A stretch of 64,000 nucleotides of DNA. Source: Parasponia andersonii. Taxonomy: Eukaryota > Streptophyta > Magnoliopsida > Rosales > Cannabaceae. Position 1 is the first letter of the stretch, and each line of letters begins with the position of its first letter. Made by a program: the position numbers and the translations under genes. The stretch covers positions 741,293 to 805,292 of the forward strand of contig JXTB01000067.1 of assembly GCA_002914805.1 (NCBI GenBank). Reading direction: 5' to 3'. The notes under the pieces are model-generated. The model saw only the letters and a program-made list of their open reading frames with translations. It ran no database searches and was not told the DNA's origin. This document shows positions 37,170 to 47,030 of this stretch, piece by piece.

Positions 37170-37730
37170 GATCTTCCCACATAAATAATCGAGAAACTTG
37201 CTATAGATTTATCAAAATTATGGAAACTCTACATCGATGGATCATTAAACGAGAACAAAGCTAGTGTGGGTTTAATGTTAATCAATCTAGAAGAGCATAA
37301 TATTCATTGTGCACTTCGCTTCGGATTTCCAGCATCAAATAATAAAGCAAAATACGAGGCCTTGATAGTTGGACTCAAGTACGTACAAGAAATGAAGGTC
37401 AAAATGATCGAGGTATAAAGTAATTCTCAGTTGGTCATTTATCAAGTGATTGGTGATTATCAAGCTAGAGGGGGAAGAATGCTAGCCTATTTACAGGAGG
37501 TGCTGAGATTGTTCTTGACATTTACTGCTTATAGCATCCAACTTCTTCCTCGCACTAAGAACACTCAGACAGATGCTCTAGCGAAGCTTGCTTCGATGAA
37601 AGATGCAGAATTATTGAAAGTAGTCCCTATCGAATTCCTCGTAAAACTAAGTATTGAAGTAGAGCCTCAAGTAACCATGCTAGTTGACCAAAAACCTTCA
37701 TGGATGGATCGTATAATGAAGTATCTATAA
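37170..37730 (+). pseudogene. Additional archaeal-type RNase H (aRNH) of element D
   Basis: LWKLYIDGSLNENKASVGLM is a classic RNase HI first strand with its Asp. It is followed by GFPASNNKAKYEALIVGLKY (Glu in AKYEA) and DSQL-like SNSQLVIYQVIGDYQARG, then ARTKN-like PRTKNTQTDALAKLAS with the last Asp. This second RNase H between the RT-linked RNase H and integrase is known from Tat elements and is thought to have been acquired separately. A TAA at 37416-37418 interrupts it. Confidence 0.85.
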
Positions 37731-37759
37731 AATGGCGACCTTCACGAGAATAAAAATGA

Positions 37760-38895
37760 TGTAAAATGACTTCGAATTAAGGCAGCTCGTTATATCATCT
37801 ATGATAGGAAGCTTTATCGAAGAAGTTTTAGCTCGCCATTATTATTATATGTTGATGAAGAAAAAGCATACTACATTATAAAGGAAATTCATGAGGGGAT
37901 ATATGGAAATCATTCTCCGGGGTAGGTACATATGAATAAAGCTCTCAGACAAGGATATTTTTGGCCGACTATGGAGAAAGATATAATGGAATTTGCCAGG
38001 AGAAGCGAAAAATGTCAATAGTTTGTAACCGTTCCTAGAACGCCACTTGTTCCTCTTATTTCGATGACTAGTCCATAGCCATTCACAATATGGAGAATTG
38101 ATATTATTGGAAGGCTCCCATTAGTGCGAGGTGGATTGGAGTATGCAGTGATCGCAGTTGATTATTTTACCAAGTGGATAGAAGCTGAAGCTTTAAATAC
38201 TATTTCTACGAAGAAGATGATATATTTCGTTTACAAGTCTATAATCTGCCGTTATGGTATACCATACACAATCATTTCTGATAATGGGAAACAATTCGAT
38301 TGTGATGTTTATCCACTGTTATTCATCCACAAGCCAATGGTCAGGTTGAAGCTATAAATAAGGTGCTTAAACAAAACTTAAAGACGAAGTTAGAATAACA
38401 CAAGGGAGCATGGCCAAATATACTTCCGGAAGTATTATGGACTTATCGCACCACTCAACAAACTACTAGTGAAGAAAGTTAATTCTCTCTAGCTTATAGA
38501 TATGAAGTAATGGTACCAGTTGAAATTGATGCGAGCTCCTTACGATGATCTACTTATAAGCAAGATCAGAATAATGCATTGATGAGAATTGAGCTCAATC
38601 TTCTAGAAGAAAGGTGCAAGCAATATAAATTACGAATTACGTCATACCAATAGCGTATTGTTCGATATTTCAACTCTAAAGTCAGAAATAGACAATTTGA
38701 AGTCGATGACCTTGTTCTTTGACAAGTTCTCCCTAATACTAAAGAGCACGAGCTAGTGTATTTGGAATGTTTTGGTAAGGACTATATGTTATTGACACTG
38801 TCATTTGACCTAGGATGTATAAACTAGCTCAAACTAGAGGACAAAAAATCAAGCACACTTGGAATACAGAACAGCTTCATCGTTATTATCAGTAA
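37760..38895 (+). pseudogene. Integrase of element D (broken, internal deletion)
   Basis: The zinc-binding part shows IIKEIHEGIYGNHSPG, then GYFWPTMEKDIMEF and KCQ. The core has WRIDIIGRLP, YAVIAVDYFTKWIEAEAL and YTIISDNGKQFDC. After that Asp the sequence jumps early to the HKPMVRL frame. The plus-strand text still spells HPQANGQVEAINK in the next frame, so a piece of the core is deleted and the frame shifted. The C-terminal part (YFNSKVRNRQFEVDDLVL) is near 38660-38720. It is non-functional. Confidence 0.83.
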
Positions 38896-39575
38896 ATCTT
38901 TATGTATATCTTTATATAGCTTCAAAGGCCTAAGGGGGCATCTTGTTATTCGTCATCTGAATTTATCAATAAAGATATCATTTCTTCAATTTTATCATCT
39001 TATTATTTCTTTATATTGGTTGTCTTTTGTAGTTTTATGGTTGTCTTTGAATACTATAAAACTCAGGGGGTAGTGGAATCAGATTGTTATACTCGCTTCC
39101 TAAGAGACTATGCAAACATTCATTTAGAGGGGTTGGAATTTTAGATCATCAGATTTCTAAAACTTCTTTAAATCTTAGGATTTTCTCTTCGCTTCATGCC
39201 TTAGCATATCGTATTACGTGATATTCCCCCTTGAAGACAAAATTGACTAAGAAAAACGTTCATAGTTTGATGTGACATATTGCTATAAATCCTATTTTGC
39301 CATGGAACTTTTGAAAAATAATATTAAGTTCGTATTACTCATACTCATTATTTTTCTTAAGTGACCTAATCTATCCTAACACTTAAGACCTGTTTTAAGT
39401 TATTTGGATTCGAATTGTAATAGCGTACTAATCAGTCACTTAGTGATTGACTACTTGATTAAATTATGCGTCTTTATATTATTATCATGTAATATATTTT
39501 AATTGTTTCATATGAATAAAAATTTGACAAGAGAATATTATAAATAGAAGCTCGTACCCATGTGCGAGCTAAGTA

Positions 39576-41825
39576 TTACAAAATTAATGGGACAAGCCCA
39601 CATTTGTCTTTAACTTTACAAAGTAAATTTAAAAAATATATATATAATAAAAAATACTGTGCAGATGTGCCTCCTCCACCATTTGCAGCTTCTTCTGTGG
39701 CTTCATCTGCTTTCCAAGTCTCAATGAGTTCGATAATGTCTTCACCAAAGAATGAGGATTTGAACTCCGAATGCTCACAGTAGATGTTGTATATGATCGT
39801 GGATATAGTGATGTCACTGGCCTTGTCTTCAAGCTCATTGCCCTCAGTAGTCTTGAACTCCTCAACAACTTTGCAAACTACCTCCTTTAGAGCACTTGGG
39901 TGTTGAGAGATAGTCTTCTCGAAATCTTTTATGTTTTCTGCAAGCTGCTCTTCTCTAGCTTCTCCTTGGCTAAGGTCTCCTGCAACTATTGCTTCTCTTA
40001 CTCGAAGCTGTTCTTCTCTTTTTCGTGAGTTTTCTTTAGGTATTTGCAAGTCTGGGCAATTTCTTCAACCTTTTTGCCCTTCTTCATGGATTCAAGTACC
40101 GGATCGTACATAAGCATAGTAGCAGTGGCAATCTGAAACAAAGGGAAATCATTAGAGAGAGGTGGCATCGCATAAAAATCAAAAAGTAATTCGCACTTAC
40201 ATTGGCAAGCATTCTCATGGTGGCATGGAATGCGACCTTCAGTGGTCTTCTCTTCATCATCTCTTAGCCATCTATTGAGGTGAAGTGGTCTATAAATGCA
40301 ACATTAAGGCTTACTTTTTCAGGTAGCTGGTGAAGAAGTGCGAGCAGATCAAGATCCTTCTCCTAACATGGCGCACCTGAAGAAGAAGAGCCCGGTTGCT
40401 TACCCGAAGGTTCCAGTTCGCTTGCTGAGGATAGAGGGTAGAGGTGGATTCTGGGGAGCATCATCAAAGGTGACCTTTCTTTTCTTCGAAGTGTCAACCT
40501 TCTCTTTTCTCTTTGATGCTGGAGAAGTGCTATCTAGAGTTTTAGACTTAGATCTTGAGACTAAGGTAGAGAGAGGAGCTCAAAGTCCACTACCAATTAT
40601 CGTCATATCTCCTACATAACAGTGATATGATTAGTATGCGAGATGTAAAATATCACAATGAAGAATGAAGAGAGTTTTACCTTTTGTTGCTGGAGGTGTT
40701 AGAGATGGCTGTTATTATTAAGAGATAGTAAGTTACAAAACTATCTGCTTCTTCGAAGAGGAAGCCTCGCCTTTTTATTTCTTCGAGCTAGAGGTCCCTA
40801 AAGTCACAGGCATTTTTTGCTTCTTAGAAGCTGAAGTTTGTCTTTTTTTGGGACTAGGAACACTCCTTGGATGGTTTGCAGTTGATGGCAGGCTCATACT
40901 CTTAGGAAAGAAACCTAAAGCAATCAAGTTCTCCGTCATCCCCAGAATCTTCCAATCAAATTCCGAGCTAACTCGAAGAAGCTTATTCGAGTTAAGTGCA
41001 AGGCACTCTTCTCTGTTAGCTGTGAAGTGAAAATGAATATATTAGAATTAATAAAATATAAAATGTGCAAGTTTAGTAGGGTGAATACTTACTAGCATGT
41101 TAGAAAAACCCATTCTTAGTATACTCAAAGTGAAAGAAGCTATCCTTCTACTTGCCCATGTTATTCCGAACAGTAGAGATGGTCTTCACATTGGAGCCTG
41201 ACTATTTTCACGCATAATAAAAGCCGACATCAGAGGGATTCGATTTGAGGCAGTAAAACCATGCAAATTCTTCTGGGGTTAGGATTCCTAATTTATGCAT
41301 ATGATATAGTATGTACAGTCCTACCATGTATCTATATGTATTAGATGCTAGTTGAAAAGGAACAATGTCGTAGTAATTAACCATGGATTTTATGAATGGG
41401 TGAAGAGATAAAGGGACTCTAGCTCGGATAAGGGCATCAGTATATGCGACATATTTGAGTGAAGGAGTATTAGGGTAGTTGAATTTTGTTGGTGTAAGAA
41501 CTACTAGCTCTGGATCGAGGCTGTATTGTTTCTTTAGCTTCTCGATCTTTGCCCATGTATAGTTGGATTTGATATCACCATAAGACCACTCTTCTTCGAG
41601 GTATTGAAAACTATTAAAGTACTCTGGTGCGTCTCTAATGTGTTGAGGGTGTTAGTTTTCTGGGAAATCTCCTATGTAAGGACTATTTTGCCTAGCCCTA
41701 GTTATTTCTACTCCGGGCTCTTGTTATATATAGTCTTCAAGGTCTATCGAACTAGTGTTTGCATTGAAGAATGATGACTCTCTTGAGAATACATTTCCCT
41801 CCCTAAAATCTTCACTACTAGACAT
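39576..41825 (-). pseudogene. Antisense ORF of element D with gypsy-type 'putative transposase' domain (PF04195-like)
   Basis: On the minus strand, ATG at 41825-41823 starts MSSSEDFREGNVFSRESSFF. Downstream, about 41500-41210, reads VVLTPTKFNYPNTPSLKY, ARVPLSLHPFIKSMVNYYDI and VPFQLASNTYRYMVGLYILY, then LTPEEFAWFYCLK. This resembles the plant domain named 'putative gypsy type transposon', found in antisense ORFs of Tat elements. The C-terminal part, 40049-39576, is Glu/Lys-rich and probably coiled coil (LSQGEAREEQLAENIKDFEK), ending in a Gly run. There are stops, for example after SSIDLEDYI and at GDFPEN. Splicing is possible but not provable here. The function of this ORF is unknown. Confidence 0.7.
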
Positions 41826-43063
41826 CTGAAAAGAAAACATGCGGCATATTCAATCCTACGTGAGCATTGGTCTACATATAAAGTTATGAATTGATTTACA
41901 AAAATTAACCTAAGTGCAACCTATAAATAGGCGTGCTAGTTTGTCTATTGATACAGGTATACTCGTATGCGAGCAATTTGAGGCCATAAATCCTAAAATT
42001 ATGCTTTCAACAAGCTATTCGTCTATCTCAGATCTAGTCGAATTTCTTTAATCAGTCTATGGATTCATCTCTGTAATGGATTATTATCTTACAAATTTGA
42101 GGAGCTCTTTAACTATTCGTCATTCGATCTACTAAATTTGTGCCTATTGCTTGACTACAATATAGAATTCTATATCTAGTCTTATGGTGTTCATCTATAA
42201 ACCCAGAAAATTTCATAAATCCCAGGTTCTTCTTCTATGGGTTTCGTCTATTCTTTGGATCTATGTCTAAGTCATTATGACTGAATCAGAGAAGTCAAAG
42301 TTTCTCAGTTATTATTCCAGTGTTATTAGTTCAGTAAACTATTAAATCTAATGTTTTCAAAGTTCAAAAACAAAAAACTTAGAGACAGCGATAATTCAAG
42401 TTTCAATTTATACATGATGTTTCTGCGAATATTTGATAGAAACATAAATAAAGAAATGAGAATAGCGAAGGTTTACCAACCTCTGGAAGAAAACTTTGAT
42501 AAGCCTAAATTGATATTGCCAAAAAGCCGAGATAGAATGAATGGGTGTATGTGCCAGTGGTGAAGAAAAGGTGCTTAAGTTCTATCAAAAAAGTATTTTT
42601 GACGATTTTTGGAGTCCAAAGGCCTGAAAAGTTTCAAATGGTGAAAATGAAAGAAGGGAAAGACGAATGAGTTTCTTTATATATTCAGAGGTTTAATGAA
42701 TCTGTGTCATAGCTTGAGGAAGTTAATTCTCAGATCTAATAGCCTAAATTCATACGAGAGGATTAATTTTGAAGATCAAGATAATTAATTTTCAAAATAC
42801 GAAAAGATTTTGATTTGAAATGACAGCTTACATCATCAGCGTCATCATGTCTACTCGAGAAATGAAAGGGCTATTTCGAGTCTCCTTAAAACCTAAGACA
42901 AAAAATGATACATGGATATGACAGACAGAAAAATAGATATGCATGATTATGTGATTCAAGATTTTGCGACCCTCCTAAGATTTTGAGATGTCCTCATCAA
43001 CGTCGCACTCTTATGCTCGCACTTGTCAGAGTAGGAAGTTCCATTTAGCCCTAAAAGACTAAT

Positions 43064-43080
43064 GGAGTTGGGAGGGGGGG
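43064..43080 (+). other. Polypurine tract of element D
   Basis: A purine run ending in seven G (ggagttgggaggggggg) sits just before the 3' LTR start. Confidence 0.65.
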
Positions 43081-43084
43081 CAAT

Positions 43085-43697
43085 TATTATGCGATCTTAA
43101 ATCTACATTAGTCAACACCAAGAAAGGGAAAGTCAACGACCGAGTTAAATGCATTTGGCCACATGTGTGTTTTTCTGATCAAAGTACGATCTTTTCCAAA
43201 TGAATCAAGTGTGACCAGCAGAAAAAGAAACTAGATCAGCCTTTTCCAAATGGATAATCCGCGAGGAAAGGGAAATAAGAATCTGAGTAAATATCAGACA
43301 ATTAATTCCATTTAAAGTTGTTATCTGATTTTATATTATTGCCCGAAATTGTATTTTTTGATTATGTATTTTTCTTATTTTCACAATTAGGAAATATTGA
43401 GCCATCCTCACCTATAGAAAGGGGGCTCGGTCTCATAGTTTGACACGGAACAGTCATCTCATAATTACTTAACTGCACATTCTCTGCAATTCTCTTTTTG
43501 CTCTCATATTGAGGCTAAGAGAAACTCTTGTAATTCTCCAGAAAATAGTTTTGAACAGTGGACATAGGCTCATTTTTTTTGGGCTGAACCACTATAAAAT
43601 TTTTGTCTCTTTATTTGCTTTGATTTATTAACCATTTTCACACCCAAATCATATCTTGTAATTTTTTAATTCGTTGTTGACAAAATCTCTATCTATA
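43085..43697 (+). repeat. 3' LTR of element D
   Basis: It starts close after the polypurine tract; the exact first base is uncertain. It ends near 43694-43697 by alignment with the 5' remnant. It is about 0.6 kb long, of which only the last about 190 bases have a counterpart at the 5' end. Confidence 0.7.
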
Positions 43698-43870
43698 ATA
43701 GAAAAACTATGATTCACTAATAGACTACAAGAAGTATTAGATCTATTCTTTTTGTATATTCTTATTTGTTATGAATTAATATTTTATACTCATATAGTCA
43801 ATTATTTTGAGAAAATTTTTGAATATTCCTATATCAATCTTCTGCTGCTGTAAAAATCGTTTTTAAAACT
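43695..43870 (+). repeat. Second element C-type LTR fragment, right of element D
   Basis: 43695-43805 aligns with 32790-32898 (shared: gactacaagaagtattag and variants, tagatctattct, atgaattaatatt, actcatat). It then continues for some 60 bases that may be the LTR end. The divergence from the left copy is visible by eye. Confidence 0.72.
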
Positions 43871-44258
43871 AATAATTTCTCCATCCAAGATGTGTTCGGT
43901 ATAAAGAAAATGCCGTCCATGCGTTTCTCTATAAATGATAAACAATCATCAATGCTCATTTTAAACTTCGTGTCTTCGTACCACAAATTCATCACTTATT
44001 CATTTGTTTTGAAACTCGAACAGTGATACTGTTTATACACAATCCTTATTCTAATCACAACGTTTGCACGAAACAATACTAATTAGTGTGGTTTGCACAA
44101 ATCCATATATATATATAGAGTGGACTCCCTTTTTTCACCGTCCAAATTTAGAGTGGTAATCTTTTAAGCCGTCGGATCGTAAATCGTACGACTATCAAAT
44201 GGTGGTAAGTGAAGAGGAGCATATATAAGGAGCTAGTGTATATATATATATATATATA
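43871..44258. other. AT-rich intergenic DNA with (TA)n and a possible MITE scrap
   Basis: The block at 44118-44225 (gtggactccctttttt, gccgtcggatcgtaaa) is bounded by (TA)n runs and may be a partial MITE. No gene is present. Confidence 0.45.
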
Positions 44259-44511
44259 GGGCACCAATCCAGTAGGTATTTTTTTTTTTTTACCTATGCA
44301 TAGGTATTAATTTGGCCAATGAAAATTTAGCATATATATTTTTTTATTATAAAAAGTAAGAGAGATAAAGAGCATTAATGATGCACGTCTTTTTATGCAC
44401 TTCATTATAGCCATTGGATCACCATCTCACCATTAGATGGTGATCCAACGGCTAAAAAAAAAATACCTATCCATAGGTAAAGAAAAAAAATACCTATTGA
44501 ATTGGCAACCC
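44259..44511. mobile_element. MITE with about 40-bp terminal inverted repeats
   Basis: The left end gggcaccaatccagtaggta and the reverse complement of the right end (gggttgccaattcaatag...) match imperfectly through a T run and the motif ttacctat.cataggta. The element lies between (TA)n runs, so the target duplication is probably TA-rich and cannot be separated from the microsatellite. It has no coding capacity. The superfamily is not assigned. Confidence 0.7.
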
Positions 44512-44829
44512 TATATATATATATAGATATATACAAGGATTTTTGTGCCACAATTGACATTTTGAAATTAAAAAAATGGTCTCGTGTTTATTCTTTTAAA
44601 TCTTATACCAAATTAAACTTAAAAAAATTATAACCCTACACCTAATTAAGAGACATATAGTACAATATATTAGAACAGATTTAGTTAATATAGAACCCAA
44701 AGTCAAATTCGAGAAGTTTAGATAAGTGTCCTTCGATGTTATTATTAACATTTATGTAATTATTTATGTCAACTTTAATTTGTAAGCTAACTTTTCAAGG
44801 ACTAGAATTCATTCACACGAAACTATAAC

Positions 44830-45394
44830 ATTTTCCCCCTTGAATTCTGTACATCGTCTCAGCTTGCCCCTCAAACTTTAAAAATTGTATAAATACCCTT
44901 TAAACCTCATTCTATCCATTAACCAACATAAAAGACCATGTGTTAGTCACAAGCAGCTCACGTCCATCAACCCAAGGGTTTTGGTGGTCAAATTGGAGCT
45001 TCAGTATCTAGTCCCAATATCCACCATCTCTTTCATGCTTCAGCTAGAAGCCCCAAAAAAATTGGGGGAACCAGAAAACTCACTTTGATTGAATTTCTAT
45101 TCTTATTTCGATTATCCTCATAATAGAAATTCAATTAAAGTGAGTTTTCTAGTTCCCCAAATTTTTTTGGGGCTTCTAGCTGAAGAATGAAGGAGATGGT
45201 GGGTATTAGGACTCTAGACACTTTAGCTCTAATTTGATCACCAAAACCCTTGGGTTGATGGGCATGTGAGCTGCTTGTAACAAACACATGATTTTTTTAT
45301 GTTGGTTAACTGATAGAACGAGGTTTAAGGGGCGTTTATACAATTTTTTAAGTAAGAGGAGCAAACTAAGACAATGTACATAGATCAGGGAAAA
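44830..45394. repeat. Long fold-back (inverted repeat), about 272-bp arms and 20-bp loop
   Basis: Left arm 44830-45101 and right arm 45122-45394 are reverse complements over nearly their whole length, with scattered mismatches. Matching landmarks are cccaagggttttggtg with caccaaaacccttggg, and ttggggcttctagctgaag with cttcagctagaagccccaa. The loop is 45102-45121. A transcript would fold into a long hairpin. It could be a fold-back MITE; no flanking duplication was identified. Confidence 0.85.
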
Positions 45395-46199
45395 TAAACC
45401 CTAATATTTACTTTGGATTAAAATCTTAACTCATTCAGTTGAAGCTTTTGTTAGATTTTTATCTTCTATGTCAGCATTTGTCCTTAAATTAATCCGAAAA
45501 ATGTCAAGAATGACACATTTATACACTATAAGATTTAGAAGTGTTAACATATTTTTCCCTTCTCACACGATTTTGAGAAAATATTTTTTTCTTAAATTGA
45601 TCATCACGATTCATGAGAAACATGTTAGAAATGATAATTAGTCTTATTTTTTTTAAAAAAAATCACATGGGTGGCTTTATTACTAACTTTTAATCACTTA
45701 TGTGATTTTATTTTCTTGCTTTTTTTTTATTTATAAATAATTTTTCCGTTTGTTAATGCAATTGTCCACCTAGATTTAAATTTATGGTACTCTTATACAC
45801 CGAAATCTAGATTTGTGGTCAGTTGAGTTGTTATTTGTTTTTTTTTTTTCACTTTTACTAGTATAGTTGTTTTTCAGATCTATATAATTTTTTATGCAGA
45901 TCTGAAGAGGTAATTACTATCGTGGATTAGAGTGGATAGAATATCTCTCAGTAAATCAATCAGAAGTATCAATTTGGATAGAGAACCATTGCAATGAGCT
46001 ATTAAAGAGCTATATTACATCCTTCGTGTGGAAATTTTCTCCAAGATTATTGATGGGCATTGTTTTTGTTCTGAGATCTTTGAAGGTTTTTCTATCTTTA
46101 AGTTTATGAATCGATTTTCTGATTCTCATCGTAAGAAATTTTATATAACTCGATTTATTATTTTAATCTTTATTTGAGTTTTAATGAAATTATTTCCTT

Positions 46200-46241
<42 letters not shown>

Positions 46242-46946
46242 GCTAGGCATACTATATTTCTTATTTAAAGTAAAAATAAAATTTATAATTAAAATAAATC
46301 AATTGCCATGATATGAGTAGTACTAATCTCTTAACAAAGACTTCGTAGCACTAACAATATTATTAGACATACTATTATAAGAGTTCATTATACTCGTAAT
46401 AACCTTAAAATCAATTTCTACCATATAAGTATTGAATCCCAAATATATCATAAAATAAAATATACATATATTCATTATCTCAAAATATAGTAGCAATCAT
46501 GACATATGGGCTTCGTCAATGTAAACTATGCAATAGCTATTTTAAATTTCTTCTAGATTTGGATAATAAAATATTTATATGTAAAAATAAACATAAAAAA
46601 CAAAAAGAAAATAAAATAAACAAAACCTAGAATAATAAACAAAATAAATAAAACCTACACGGTTATATAATTTAGTAGGACAAAATCTAATCTACGCAGT
46701 TTTATAATCTAATAGGACAAAACCTTTAAGAATAAATTTACGAGAATAAGAGTTCACACAAAATAAGTAATTTTGTGATTACTGAAAGAAAAGTAATAAA
46801 ACTTGGGAAATCCTACAAGTAAGGGAGATAAAAATAAAAAATCCATCTTCGGTGAAATATTTGGAAATCACGATAAAAAAATTGATCAAGAAGAAGATAA
46901 AACTTTTAAGAGAGAAAGAGTTTATCAAAATTCAATATCGTTATGG
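45395..46946. other. AT-rich intergenic DNA
   Basis: No gene is recognised. It holds a (TA)n run at 46204-46236. From 46240 the strand is A-rich on the plus side and might be the remains of a minus-strand transposon leader. An ORF at 46803-47072 owes part of its length to the tandem repeat described next and resembles nothing known to me. Confidence 0.5.
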
Positions 46947-47030
46947 CATGCTTATAAATATATAATACGTTTAGAATTTTCGTTACAACATGCTTATAAA
47001 TATATAATACGTTTAGAATTTTCGTTACAA
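46947..47030 (+). repeat. Perfect 42-bp tandem duplication
   Basis: 46947-46988 and 46989-47030 are identical (starting catgcttataaatata, ending tttcgttacaa). Confidence 0.9.

Larger units (their letters stand above)
32899..43697 (+). mobile_element. Element D: Tat-type (Ogre/Retand-like) Ty3/gypsy retrotransposon, 5' LTR truncated
   Basis: Order: a short remnant of the 5' LTR, primer site ttggcgctagaaagaggg, gag, protease, RT (YVDD), RNase H, a second archaeal-type RNase H, integrase, a long spacer carrying an antisense ORF, polypurine tract, 3' LTR of about 0.6 kb. The second RNase H before integrase and the antisense ORF after it are hallmarks of the Tat lineage. All frames are broken by stops and frameshifts. 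The missing start of the 5' LTR is replaced by element C LTR sequence, so no target duplication can be read. Confidence 0.88.

Noticed and set aside
44885..45088. 67-aa ORF in the left arm of the fold-back
   Set aside because: No domain and no sign of coding. The conserved feature of the region is the inverted repeat itself.
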